Positions 49,103 through 61,900 of a stretch of 64,000 nucleotides of DNA are shown in pieces. Origin of the DNA: Siniperca chuatsi (lineage: Eukaryota; Chordata; Actinopteri; Centrarchiformes; Sinipercidae). Where the stretch lies: positions 8,107,733 to 8,171,732 of the forward strand of contig NC_058052.1 in NCBI RefSeq assembly GCF_020085105.1, written 5' to 3'. The notes under the pieces are model-generated. The model did not search any database, was not told the origin of the DNA, and saw only the letters and a program-made list of their open reading frames with translations. A program made the translations under genes and the position numbers. The first letter of the stretch is position 1, and every line of letters starts with the position of its first letter.

Positions 49103-51199
49103 GGTACAATACAGTAGCCTTTGAAAATAGTCTTCACAAGCAGGGGAGAAATGCAATTATGAGAGGTCATCTTTTACCCCAAAATATTTGTTTAACCGTT
49201 TGAAGGACTGCTGGCACAAGTACAGTTTATGTTATGAATTTTGACTGATTTCAACCAATCATAAGCACTTATGCAAAAGCTGACAGAGACGCCTGTCATA
49301 AAAAAAACATTCATGGTTTCAATTTATGATCACAAGTAATCCAGCTGTGTGTTATAAATGAAATAAATTCAATAGACAAATTAAGATTTTTTCATTATTG
49401 TTTTGTTTGTTTGTCAGCATGGTGTTGAATATGTAACACTGCAAAGTAGGGACGCTGTTGAGAGAGGGTTTTGTTATTTATCTGAACTGTAGGTAGGAGA
49501 AAACAGACAAAAACTCAGATTACAACCGTTCATGTCGATCTTAATACAGGTTTAATCTAGAGTGAGTAAAATAATAAGTCCTTGTTATACTGGGGATCCC
49601 TGTGAGAGTTCCTGAACCCCAGTTTGGGCAATCTCTGTACAGCTGTTCCAAGCATCGTAGTGGAGTCAACAAATTAATAACCATTAAATCTCTTTTTATT
49701 TATGGTGCTATTACCATCACAGCTGTTTCTTACCTATTATTATTGTCAATTCCTGTTAAAAAATTATTTAAAAAGATACATTTTGGTCCACTTGTTTTAA
49801 TCTGTTTACACTTGTTCAAAGATATTAGACTTTAGATACTCAGAGGTGAAGTTTCAAAGAGTAAAAAAAGTACATTTTAATGTGTTTCCCTGCTTTACAG
49901 TTTGCTGTAAACGAGTGAGGTTATGATCCAAGGAGAGAGATTAGAGGGTCATGTCACAGCAACACATCGTCGGTTGTAAGAAGACCATCTGTGTGTTTGT
50001 ACTGTATGCATTTTAACTGTGGGAACTGACCTAGCAAAGAATGTAAATTAAATGATAGTACATCTAAGCTGTACATTTAAGTTAAATTGAACACCAACTT
50101 TATTAGTTTCCTTTTCTTCAGCAGGAAAAAAAACTACTGTGTTTCTGCCCTTTAAACTATTCAATAGAAATGGAAAAGCACTCAATGAACAAGTATTAAG
50201 AGCAGTGTTTATCTTCTTCTTGTAAAGTTGACTGTTGAATCAAATTATTTTGAGCTCCTACACAGTTTACTGTTATTTATTGCTTTCGAAATGACTTGTT
50301 TCCTTCTTATCAAATACATTTAAAAGAACATTTGCATACACTTGTAATATCAATTGTTCTTGCAGGAAGTGAAGTATTTCAATAAAAATGGAAAAATCTA
50401 AATTGCAAAACTATGTGGTTAATTGAATTAATGAGCATTTTTATACCGATTAAAATCTGCAGCTACTGGAAACTGATAACCAGTCTCATCCAAGAAAACT
50501 GAATCAGCAATAGTGCCAGTGGAGTCTTTTACAACTGACTTTTACTGTTACTGCCCATGTGTAATAAATACTTTATTCTAAAGTTAAACATTAGATTAGT
50601 TTGAGAATTATTTAAATAGGAAAGAAACAATAACAAACAAATGAGAAGCTGATAGGGATCTGTTGTAAACATGGCAGACAATTTCCTCTCCTCACCTCTC
50701 CCATGAGTAGCAGCACCCACCAGAGCTGGAGGCATCCCACTGGGAGAGCCTCTCTGTGGTTATCATACCCCATCTAGTGGCTGCAGTGGGTTAAAGGAGA
50801 GCAGAGGAGGACAGTGTCAGCGGCACCTTTTAGACCTCGACTAGCTGCTCTGTCCACTAATGTTAATACAGTCAAATAAGATAGAAGGTAGATAGACAGA
50901 TAGATACATACATTTTGAGGAAAAAATCTAAACCGTCTTGCTTTGGTTGAAACCTAATAGAACCTTGATGCGAATGACTGTAAAATTAAAAGAAAACAGA
51001 GACATAATTTCATTCAATTTGATTATATGTTTGAATATCTCATTAAGAAGAGCTTCAATATGGTCTGACAATATAGTAGTGAAAGACGTAGCAGTGCTGT
51101 AGGTGCAAATTGAATTTGATTTAAGGAAAAAAAGGCTTATGGAGGTGTTGAGGCCGAAGTGGTACACGGTTCGTGTTACACAGATATGAAGCCATAAGA
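48311..51199. other. intergenic
   Basis: No gene recognised. Holds the (CA)25 microsatellite at 49050-49100. Confidence 0.5.
49050..49100. repeat. (CA)n microsatellite
   Basis: About 51 bp of uninterrupted CA repeats, preceded by a CT-rich stretch. Confidence 0.95.
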
Positions 51200-51800
51200 A
51201 TGTGTGAAAGCAATGCCCTCTAGATCCCCTCTTTTCACAAGCCTATTATCCAATTGAAAACTGATCTTCCCCGAACTCCCATTGTGTGAACCTCTCTCAG
51301 AGAATAAATGCACCAAAATTGATCTCAGGTCTCTGAAGTGGGCCTGCGGAGCTGGAGTTTACACATGGGACCATTTTATTCACTTCTGGTGGCAATTTAC
51401 AAACATGCAAAACTGCGAGCCAAACGCAGGAGTTCCACCTGTCTCATAACCCTGTTGGAGCACAATTTTCCTGCCTACAGAGGGGAAAAAAGATGTAGCT
51501 GTGACAATGTCAAACAATGTGTGTTAACAATTCAACTCAGTACAGTGGGAATGTCATGCAGAAAGAGCAGCCAGTTGGACGATCTGCTAATGTATTGTGA
51601 CTCCTGCTGTCAGCAGTTCAGCTCTACACCCTCTTCCTGCAATTTTCAGCCATCTCCACTGCACCGATACCGTTTCAAAAGCCTGCTCACTATCATACTG
51701 ACGCTGTGGGAGTTATTAACTGTTTGCTCTGGTTTTGATGTTTTACATTGTATGAGAGCAAAGAAAGATGCTTTCAAAACACCCGTGTGGCCCAGCTGAA
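51200..51800. promoter_or_regulatory. weak candidate non-coding regulatory element
   Basis: Complex sequence with a long plus-strand open frame (51338-51799) that begins with GTG and has no recognisable domain; more likely a non-coding island than an exon. Confidence 0.25.
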
Positions 51801-52659
51801 TTAAATTAAATGTTCCTGTTGAGAGGATGATCACACTGTTTTGTGCCACATTTTAGGTCTCCTTGTAAGTTCCACCTTCCAATCTCAATATTTGAAGATA
51901 CAACCTGGCAATATTAACAAATGGATCCTCTGGCAAAGTATGCCTCTGGTTGTTTTTTTGTTTTTGTTTTTGTTTTTTTAGAAATCAATCATCACTTAAC
52001 TGTATTATGCCACAGAAACAAATTAAAGAGGAGATGTAATTAATGTTGTATTGCTTTTACTAGCAATAACTGATTGTACTTTATATTTGTTCAGCAAGTA
52101 AAGATGTGAGTCTGTTAGCAATGTAAAAATCTCAAATCACAACCTGTGTGTATCCAAAAAATAAAATGTCACTAAAAATGTAACTATACAGTTTAGTATT
52201 CATGAGAAATATATAAACAATTTACAAATGGTTTAAAACACATAACACACTATAATGTACTTGTAAGCAGATATAAGGACATTTTAAGTTTTTATTAATG
52301 TATTTGTCAACAACTAACAAGTCCTTCTGTGAAGCATCTGTAACTGGTGTATAAACAGAAAATACATGATTGACATAATATGACACCGTAATAAAATTTT
52401 GTCTCCATATTTTATTGGATTTTAAGTATTTATGAAATAGATTTATTTATATATTATGTCTTTATTATTATTTACTGTATATATTGTACAAATAGATTTT
52501 TACAACATGTCGACAAAATACACAGCTGACAATAAATTTGCACTTGGTACCTTTATTAAAAAATCTTTCTAAAGTGACACCGTTACTCTTGATATTTGTT
52601 AGCCATATTCAGACAGTAGGGTTTCCATGGTAATACACTAATACTAGTGGTTAAAAGGC
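51801..52659. other. intergenic, strongly AT-rich
   Basis: Low-complexity AT-rich sequence just before the LINE fossil. May include an unrecognised part of the same element. Confidence 0.4.
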
Positions 52660-53180
52660 TTCACGAGTTCATATAACATGTGGTGTACCACAAGGATCTA
52701 TTTTAGGACCCTTATTATTTCTTATCCACCATTATATTAATGTTATATTATATTTGTAAATCTTCTTTTCCCATTTTGTTTGCTGATGATACCAACATGA
52801 TTTTATCACATACAGATTTCCATACTCTAATAGAAAACAACAATGAGAAAATATGCTAAGGATTATGCTAAGGTAAATCAGTAAATAAAGCATACATTTC
52901 CCAACTTACTTACACTTGTTTTTAGGCATTTTGGTTGATGATGAGAAAGTGAACTGGATAAAACATTGATTTTGCTTATAATAAAACTGTGAAGTCATCA
53001 AGGATCATCAGCAAATGAGGTATGATTAACGTGTTTTGTTTATTAACTCTATATTATTATATCCATTATTTATTCCTTTATAATTTATGGTAATATTGTT
53101 TGGGCCAAAACATATTCCTCTAATCTCTGTAAGCTTCATGTACTGCAAAAAAGATTTATAAGCTTAATGAACATATAATT
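52660..53180 (+). pseudogene. fossil non-LTR retrotransposon reverse transcriptase (Rex1/CR1/L2-like)
   Basis: Plus-strand translation from 52682 gives GVPQGSILGPLLFLI, the conserved RT motif. FADDTNM, the catalytic palm motif with its Asp pair, follows at 52779-52799 in another frame. Then comes GILVDDEKVNW (near 52926), and YGNIVWAKTYSSNL with KLHVLQKRF at 53131-53157, again in a shifted frame. The order matches the palm-to-thumb part of fish LINE reverse transcriptases. At least two frameshifts, internal stops and no endonuclease domain show it is dead and 5' truncated. Clade not settled. Confidence 0.88.
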
Positions 53181-54119
53181 ATATTTCCTTGATACTTTCT
53201 ATTATGTCATTAAATATGATTACAGATATGTTAAACTGTGTTATTAATCATTCATAAACCAGTTCTGGATGCTTCATAGGATTTGTAATTGTTAAAAGGA
53301 GCTGCTTATAACTACATTATAATGTGTTATAAATAATTTATTAGGGTTTATACACTTCTAAATGCTAAGAGACTGTATGAAAATTATTGGAGGACTTAAA
53401 AAAAAAACCCAGAATAAATGAAAAAAATAAATCTGGGATGAGAAAAAGTTGAAACACCCTCCTCTGTTCTCCCAAAAAATATAGACTACCCTCTCTTGAG
53501 CAAAAAATAACACCCCCACCACCTTAATAATTTTCATACAATTCCTATACAGAGAGAGTTAAGTACAGTCAGTAGGCAATTTGTTAACTTTCAGCCGCGA
53601 CTAGCGGACCAACTCATGAACACCCCCCCCCCCCCGGTATATAATTTAGAGAATATTGTAGATCGGGGCGGGGCTCAGAGAAAAAGTCACAATTACAAAT
53701 CAGTCTACTACTTCAGCACCACGGACCATAGATTCTAACTTACCTCAGTCAACAAACCTCAGTCAGATAAAGAATCAATGAGTCAGGCAGACTAGACTAA
53801 CATATTCAACCAAACAACCCCTCTGCCCCTGCACTCTCTCTGATACTAGGGGATGGAGAGGGGGGGATGGCAAGTTAACAAGGGGGATTCATTTCCCCCT
53901 CAAATTGTCTACTGAGTACAGTGCTACCACAATCCTATTTACCACTTTATTAGGTTTTTCATGTGCACTCAGCTTGAAATTCCTGCATCTCTGATAGCAC
54001 TTGAAGTAAGCAGTTTTACTCTTGACCATTCCTCAGAGTCTGATTTAAAACAAACCAACAGGAGCATCAGGAATGAGCTGTAAACTTGCTCTGATAGGTA
54101 AAAAGCTGTCACAGTCTCT
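53181..54119. other. intergenic
   Basis: AT-rich, then a C13 homopolymer at 53623-53635. No gene. The first part may be decayed LINE 3' sequence. Confidence 0.45.
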
Positions 54120-54480
54120 ATTTGGTTTATAATTATAGAGCCCTCAGCCGTTTCAACCTATTTCCTGAGCATCCTTTTAATCAGGCCATAACCACCATTT
54201 CATTTGTTCATCCAATGGGTGATGCAATCCCTGAAGCCAAAGCTCTCTATTCATTAGATTGTTTTAATGTGCCTGAAAGCAGTTGTGCAAATAAACAAGC
54301 CGTTACAGTGAAAAGAGAGGAATCCCTGAGTCTGTACATTAACCCAGGAGGGACTACAATTCCAATTTGTGCCTTTTATCTTATTAATCCCACGCAACGT
54401 CATTTTGCAGGTCCCCGAAAAGGACTTATAAATTGCGTCTAATAGGCTTCAAATCAAGCACTAATTAAAACTGCATTAAC
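54120..54480. promoter_or_regulatory. candidate conserved non-coding element
   Basis: Complex block ending in CACTAATTAAAACTGCATTAAC, rich in TAAT cores. An open frame of 106 codons starting with TTG or GTG-type codons has no recognised domain. Confidence 0.33.
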
Positions 54481-54539
54481 CTTAATGAATCTGAAAAATT
54501 GAGACCCCAATTTATTGGAGTTGTGTTTATACAAGGGCT

Positions 54540-54630
54540 GGTTTCAATAATACATGACGCAACTGGCTGTGTGGGATGAGCCCGTCTTCCTAATGCGAAC
54601 CTCCTGTGAGTGTGTGTGTGTGTGTGTGTA

Positions 54631-54667
<37 letters not shown>

Positions 54668-55060
54668 ATCAGTGTGGTGTGTTTTGGCCCTCGTCGTCAT
54701 TATAGGCCTTGTTAGAGGTTAACTTTAGCAACATTCAGGCGTCTTTAGCACCGCGGAAGGAGACAGAGCCGCATGGTGCCAATCAGCGTCACAGGTGTTC
54801 ATAATTGTCTGTCTAATTGCTTCATTACTGGTGAGGAGGCCTGAGCCCCTTCTGTGCTTCCACCACATCTGGATTTTGGGAAGCCCTCTCCAGCTCAAAT
54901 GAGAAGCCTCTCCTGAGTTTTAACATGTATCTGCTTGTTGCCGTGATTTCCCAGGAGCGCGTCATATATTTGTACGCTGATTCTGACTCAAACGCCTTTA
55001 ATGGAAATTCCCATGTCTGGTGGGGGTGGAGCGCTTTTGACAATTTGTTGACAGGAAGAA
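54540..55060. promoter_or_regulatory. candidate non-coding regulatory element around a (GT)n tract
   Basis: Complex sequence on both sides of a microsatellite. The right part (54670-55060) is GC-richer, with TCTAATTGCTTCATTA text near 54812. No exon recognised. Confidence 0.3.
54607..54666. repeat. (GT)n microsatellite
   Basis: About 60 bp of GT repeats with TATGTATG interruptions. Confidence 0.95.
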
Positions 55061-55229
55061 CTCATGTGTTTTGCCGTGAATGAATGTGAAAAGACGTAAA
55101 AAAATAAAACGTGCAAATGATGTCAGTGCCGCCTTGTGCTCCAGTGAAGGACAGGGAGGTTTTTCCTCCCTCTCTCTGAGTGTTTTTGCATGTTATCCCA
55201 GTCACTTGTATGGTTAGAAGACCCTTGAG

Positions 55230-56640
55230 ATTTCCCTCAAGAGACCTGCCGTCCTAATGAATCAAGCCTCTCCAATGTGGGAAGGACCTGAGGGGGAAAA
55301 ACTGTGAGTCTTTATTACTGAGGCTTCAGCAAACCTGCCAAACTCACCAGGGATCCCTCTTCACTCTTGTTATGTCAGATTACTGATTGAAATTACAAAC
55401 TGACAAAACAAAAACCTACACGGAAAGACCTTTAAAATCTTCACACTTCATGTCTGATTAGTCACTGTCTAATGGCCGCAATACTTCTCCCCGTAAGGAA
55501 ATGGGCGATAGATTAGGCTGAGGTCACCGGCGTTAATGAGACATTTAACATGCCATTTGCAGGAAGTGCCCCGAGATCCTCACCCCCTCTCCCCCTCTCC
55601 CCCTCTCCCCCTCTCCCCCTCAGATAAGCTCCAGGACAACCGTGTGAAACGGTATGCGAGGGGACCGAGGCTCGACCTCAAACCCACACCCACCTCTGCC
55701 CACCCACAGGCTGTTATGTATCCATGCTCACGTCAAGCCCGGGCCTGCGCGCGCCAATTAACTCCCAGCCATATGGATTTCAACTGTGGCTTTTCGCAGA
55801 TGTTTGTCCAAACCATCGCTCAATTTGGCGCATGAGGGATTTGGTGTCACCTTTTGGGAGTTTTGGAGATTTCTGTCAGATTTTGATTATCAGTCTTCAT
55901 CAGGTGGATTGGTGTGTTCCCAGAGGTGAAATTACGGCCCAATGGGGCTGTTATTTATACATGAGAGTGATTTCGCCTGCAGTGCCAGCAGTTCCTCATG
56001 GGAGTCGCCCACCTTTGTTCACCTGTAAAATCTGTCCTCAAATTGGATGAACATTATGGATTCTATTCATGTCCAATTATTAAATTCTCCCCTCAAATAT
56101 ATAAAGTTAATTCAATTCTAAAAACATTTGGAGGTACAGTTCCTTTCTCCCCTACTGTCAGATGTAGATGGGCATGTCTTGACTTGATTCTCCCTGACAA
56201 CAGAGCTACAGGCTGCTGTGTCTTCAGTCAGGCATGCTGAAGTCCTCTGAGGGCTCGCTAGTGTTTCCTGTAATGTCAGCAATCTAAACACAACATGCTA
56301 GTCTTGATTTGTATCATGCCTCAGACATTTACACCTACTGATGATTGATGATTACACACAGAAATCCAGCTATTATGATATAATTAGATATGACATAATG
56401 GCCAACAATGAGCATCTTATGCATATCGATTGTCTATCAGCCTCCTGTGATTATTCTCCATTAAGTCGAAAATATGCTTTAGTTTGCTATTGCAGGCTGT
56501 ACCTTCTCCCTAACTACAAACCGGAGTCAACATTTCCTGCCATTGTCTGCCCCAAATTGACTCAACAGTGGGTATTTCAAATACAAGTGGTGAAATGTTT
56601 CATGTTCTTTGCAGCTTATGTGCAATAGACTTGGCAGCAA
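55230..56640. promoter_or_regulatory. long candidate conserved non-coding region
   Basis: About 1.4 kb of complex sequence, the longest such stretch in the right half. It contains the G-rich (minus strand) tandem repeat at 55583-55620, CCAATTAACTCC near 55755 and several TAAT cores. Several overlapping plus-strand open frames exist, none with a recognisable product. Confidence 0.33.
55583..55620. repeat. CCCCCTCT octamer tandem repeat
   Basis: Nearly five copies of an 8-bp unit. The minus strand has five G5 tracts separated by AGA, a strong predicted G-quadruplex. Confidence 0.95.
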
Positions 56641-58105
56641 CACAATAGCTATGGGAAGTGATTTATTTTCTTAAAGTAATTAAATGCCTACTTGATCATT
56701 TTTTTCTGGGAAAATGTAAGAATGTGGCAAACAAATTAAAAGAGCACTCCATGACTAAACCTATCCCTAGGATTGGTGGAAACATCACAAGCAAAACAGG
56801 AGCCAAACCTTCTTAATCTACGTAGCTACATTTGGGAGTTTGTGAGGAAACAATTCGGAAACATGCATTCTATTTCTGTTTGCGCCGATTATTAATTTCA
56901 ATTTATGTAACCCCACTTACTCCCACAGTTTAATTAATGATGCTTGTTATCAGCTGTGTTTAAGAGGTAATGGACAATGCTGAATTTTGAGTGTTTACAG
57001 TGCTGGAGAAAAATCCCGCTTTACCCCTTTGTAATGGACTGCCAGCAAACAAGAGATTAACAGTGTTTGTCACTCTTCCTGCAGCTGTGTTATAATGCAA
57101 AGCAAGAAGGGGAGGGGGAAAAGGCATTAAGCACATAACTTTGAAATGATGACTTGAAATAGCTACCATGGTCAGAAGAACTGGCATACCCCTCCATCAC
57201 CTAATCCATACCATAATTCCTGATCTAATTAGAGGAAGGCTCAGCGCTAGGCCTGCCATAAAAGAATAAAGAACACAGACAGACTGTGTGCCCAGGGAAA
57301 GGAGGGAATAAGTCAGTGAAATAGAAAGAGAGAGAAGAAGGAGAAGAAAGAGGAAGAGTGCACAAAACAGTGAAATGAACAGGTCCACCTACTCACAATC
57401 AGTATAACATGGGTGTATTTTGTATATACTGATGAGCAGTTGGCACCTGCCATCAGTGTATGAATGTGTGTGAATGGGGTGAATGTGATATATAGTGTGA
57501 AGTGCTTAGAGTAGTCGGAAAGACTAGAAAGGCACTGTACAGTCCATTTACCATTTACCATATATACAGTAAATATTTAATCTACTTTAATTGGCTTGGT
57601 TGTAATACTATATTTGTGGAAACATGTACATCTCATATATTTCATAGATCTTTCCAAGACTGATACACAAACATATTTCTAAACTAATTAAAAACGATAT
57701 GAATATAAAATGATAGAAGCACACCAGATAATCACAAGCCAACAAGGTAACTGGACGGTAGAGTTAATTTGCTTTAGGTGCTAATTATACACATTTTTAA
57801 CAGCTAACAAGGCTAACAGTTCAGCAAATTCTGCATCACACAATTATTCCAATTCTGTTAAGCCACAGAATCCTCAACAATTAATAAAATAATCAGCAAT
57901 AAACGAATACAGTTTCACATTTACATATGAGGCAGGTTTGTGAAACCACTGACACTCTAATAAGATACTGGTATTTTCATTGGTCAGAGAGCTATGGAGC
58001 CTAGAAAAGGCTAGTGTCAGAAAAAAGTGAAAGAAAATGTTGAAATGTCCATTTGTACTCTAGTCATTCGTGCACACAAATGAGTCATTTGTGCACTTGA
58101 ATTAC
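56641..58105. other. intergenic
   Basis: No gene. Includes a fish repeat fragment at 57440-57560. Confidence 0.5.
57440..57560 (+). repeat. teleost interspersed repeat fragment
   Basis: Contains CATCAGTGTATGAATGTGTG, then GTGTGAAGTGCTTAGAGTAG, AGACTAGAAAGGCACTGTAC and AGTCCATTTACCATTTACC. I recognise this as the common fish repeat tail with GTAAAGCGCTTTGAGTGGTC and a CCATTTACC end. Parent family not known to me with certainty. Confidence 0.65.
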
Positions 58106-58278
58106 TTAAAGGTACCGTGGGGAGTTTTTGACCACTAGTAGCGCTATGGAGCAATGCCTGTAAGAGTGGGTACTAGTTTTGTTTGTATCGTGCACGCACA
58201 CGAGGATGCGTTTTGGTGACACTGAATGTACACCTAACTTTTGTTTGTTTACAAGAAAACTCCACAGGGCACCTTTAA
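58106..58278. mobile_element. MITE-like element with about 23-bp terminal inverted repeats
   Basis: Left end TTAAAGGTACCGTGGGGAGTT and reverse complement of the right end TTAAAGGTGCCCTGTGGAGTT are near-identical. Length 173 bp with no coding capacity. The TTAAAGGTGCCCTGTGGAG end is familiar from fish genomes. Confidence 0.8.
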
Positions 58279-59470
58279 TTCATTCTGGAATTAATAAATT
58301 GTGCAAACTTACAACACATAATGTTAAACAATAATGTTCACATTTAACGTACCTTGAGGGTTGCCAAAGATAACATTACTTTGTTCAGCGGACGAAATCC
58401 AAAGTGTATCTCTGTTCAAAGTCAAAATAAAACTGAACAAGCAGCTAATTTAGATTAGCCTGTGTTCAGTGTTTATTTTGCACTGCATTGGGCTACACAG
58501 CTCGATATGTGCACCTAACTGACTGATCCAAAACTGGACAGTGTTAGATAGTTTTACAGCTGTATTAGTATTGGTAGAGTGTCAAGAGGACAAGGACAAA
58601 TGTAATGAATGCGATAATAACAGTATTAACATGAAGGAATTAACTCAGTATTTGTAAGCAAATCAATAGGCAAGGTCAAAGAGCTAGCCTGCTGCTAATA
58701 CAACAATTTATAACCTCAGTAACTACTGTTACAGTAGGATGATAGTAATGAAGAGTACAAATCACTAATTCATGCCCAAAAATAGTAATTCAGGGGTACA
58801 AATTTCTAATTTGTGCACACGCTACAAATAAATGACTCCTCCTAAAATTCCTGACACCTGCGGTGCTCCATAGAGTATTACTCATACAGCAATAACTCAA
58901 AATAAAAGCAGAAACGTTGCAAAGATCAGAAAAGGTACCAGCCCCGCCCTGCTTGGCTTCAAAGTGTCTGTTTGAGGTCTCAGACTGGACACTTGCTGCA
59001 GGTGCAGTGTTGGAAACACTGATGCAACACCAGAAATGGTCAACCCCTTTCCATACTGGGGTGGGGGGTGGGGGTGGGGGTGAAGTCACCACATGTGTCT
59101 ACCTGGTCAGACATGCAGCCTAAATTCAAATTTCCCAACATTTGAAGACCTTTCAAAGCCAAACCGCATAAAACCAAGTGGGGAGATAAGATACCTCCCC
59201 TGGGTACTCAGGTGAAAGTAATAAAAATCACACTGCTGCCTCTCCAGATATGGTAGAGCTACAATAAGTTAGCTGAGGATTACACTGTTAAATAGCCAAA
59301 GGCTGTACGTGTATCATCAGCTTGGATAACTGCACTATTGCATACTACACAATTGTGCTTTGCCAGTAATGTAGTCTGTACTCTGAATTACATTCATGGG
59401 TATGTCAGTAAACTCCCTTGTGATGTATCTTTGTGGGTTAAGAAATGAAATACACTGATCCTCAAGTAAG
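58279..59470. other. intergenic
   Basis: AT-rich, with the G-quadruplex motif at 59058-59080. No gene recognised. Confidence 0.5.
59058..59080 (+). repeat. G-quadruplex motif, four G tracts with 1-nt loops
   Basis: G4, G6, G5 and G5 tracts, each separated by a single T on the plus strand. This is among the most stable predicted quadruplex architectures. Confidence 0.9.
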
Positions 59471-60060
59471 ATAGATGTGCTTACCAAGGTCAAGGAGGCT
59501 CCCCAGCGTAATTACACGAATACCAAACACAAAGGGTATTGTTATTGGACAAGTATAATGCTGCACATTACCAGAGCAACACAGCTGTTTCTATCAGCGA
59601 ACACTAGCTTGGGAAGACATAGGGCGGGCATCAATTTAGCCTACTTATCTAAAGTCTCTAATTACTTGGTTTATTTGATAAACAGAACAAGGAGAATCCT
59701 TAAATGATTCTGCAAGATCCAAAGGGGATTAATTTCTTACTCCTTGAAAAAACAAATCACTGGTAGAATCCCTTATTTCACTCTTTAATCACGCATTAAT
59801 TAGGAGCAATAGGGGCAGCAGTTACACTTGGCATTTGGTGAGATTGCAGGAGAAAAAAAAAGGGCACGCATTAGCCTCTCCAGAGGAGGAGGCGAGCGCA
59901 TCAGGCTAAGACAAAGACGACACAATCAGACAGAACAGCAGGAATTGTGAGTTGAGAGAATGGGGATCTGAGCTTCTCAAGCCCCATTCCCACACAAAGC
60001 ACATCTTTCCTCAGGCAAACCCAGACTGGATACTCGCACTCACTGCACCCTGGTCTGACA
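59470..60060. promoter_or_regulatory. candidate conserved non-coding element, homeodomain-site rich
   Basis: TAATTA at 59659-59664, GGATTAATT from 59726, TTTAATCACG near 59785 and TTAATTAG at 59796-59803 within 150 bp, then a GC-richer segment. No coding frame. Confidence 0.38.
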
Positions 60061-61900
60061 GTCTGGAAAAAAAATATTTTACCACTGTTTTATTTCAATA
60101 AACGTTTTTACAATGTGGCTAATACACACATCCATACTGATCCTATATGCCATCTTCCCATCCAGCCAAAAAACACCTGTGGTCAAGTGTAGACAAAACG
60201 TTCACATCTTCATTCCTACAAGTTCACATACAGTATGCCTGCTGGCCTTTAGTGGGTGCTAAATCTGTTATTTTACCTTTAATTTAGTCAATAAAAATGT
60301 TTCTTATTTAGGCAAAACACCTCTTGATAGGAAAGGAGGAACGCCGAGAGAGACAGTGAAGTATCAGAAAACAGAACTGTCAAAGGAGGAGAAAAGTTCA
60401 GCAGACACGGACACACATATGGACCAGTTATGAAACAGCAAACAGCACAACAATTAACGCTGTTAAATAAACCATTAAAAAGCAATTGGAACATGTGACA
60501 AAACATGCAACACTGACACAGAGGTCATTAAAGTGAGAAACTGTTGCACATGAACTCGTAAATGTCTGTAATAAGCAATAATGCAACTGTCCAGTGCAGA
60601 GCGTGCGGGGGAAGTGTGAGTGGAGTGAGGGGCGATCAGGGGGGAAGCCTGATCTCTTGAGATTTAGCAGTTAAAGAAGCACTCAAGGAATAAAAGACTG
60701 AATGCATGGTGCAAAGCAGGGGCTAAACACATCGGCTATGTTTAGATGCATGGACTGACTTAATGAATGTCCAATTAAGGTTTGTTTGAGTTATGCAGTT
60801 TACAACCAGCCGGCAACCAGCAGTAGCAGTAATTATCTTTCACTTCAAAATGCATCCATAACAGATATAATCACTTTGCTTTCTGCTGATATACGGGCCA
60901 TTTCTGAGATATCAGCTAGTAGCCTAGTCATATGATGAGCTAGCAGCTTGTCGGTCAACCTCTGTGCAGTAGTTCAGTTCTAAAATGTTTAATCGATTAG
61001 TAAACTGGAAGAATATTAATTAACAACTTTTCTTTGTTTTATATCACCTTTGGGTTTTGGACTGTTGGACAAAACAAGGTATTTGTAGATGGACTTTAGG
61101 AATGTGATAAGCATTTTTACTACTTTCAGAAATGTTATATACTAAAGTAATCAATTAATTTAAAAAATTCACAGATTAATCAATAATGAAAAGAAGATAA
61201 TTTGTTGCAACCGTACTGCAAATGCTTCAACTTCTTTTTTTATTTTCTTTGCACATTATATGTATTCTACTGTATCTACTACAGTTCTCTTGTGGTTTTG
61301 TAAATTGATTCCTCACTTTTTCTGCCCTGTAATTCTGGTGGTTGGTCACAGTGCAATGCTAACAGAGCTACTAACACAAAAGTTAGTTAACAAGTCTGGG
61401 GTAAATGGAGAGTTTCAGTTTCCCATACGGCTCTAAATGCTATTCATGAGCACAAAATATTGGCACCTATTGAAAGTCTATAGTCAAAAACAAACAGAAT
61501 TGACTTTTGTTTTCAGGGCAAATCAACATGTTTAATATCTATTTTAACCAGCAACTAGGCCTGAAGTAAGATCTTGACAAGATTATCATAACCCAAGTGT
61601 GACATTTACATATGCCACCCTAAAATTAGGTTACTTGATCATCTGAGTGAATGGCATCCCTTTGCATTTTGGTTCCGCAGGACATGCTACCACAGGCTGT
61701 GAAATAACGTTTGAAAAGAACTTAACCGTCAACGTTACAGCACCTGAACCAAACTACTACTACTACTAAAATGGCTTTCAACTCAAATGTTTTTGGGATG
61801 GTTCTTTATCTCAGATGAAAACCGTATTGAAAACAATGAACAAAATGGCCTGTAAAATGTGTTTTTGAAACCATTATGCTCTCAGTCTGTTTTCTTATTT
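60061..61900. other. intergenic, nothing recognised
   Basis: AT-rich; no exon or transposon identified. Confidence 0.5.

Noticed and set aside
51338..51799. 153-codon open frame on the plus strand, longest outside rab11fip2
   Set aside because: Starts with GTG, many Cys/Ser/Leu without pattern, no recognised domain; more like a complex non-coding island.
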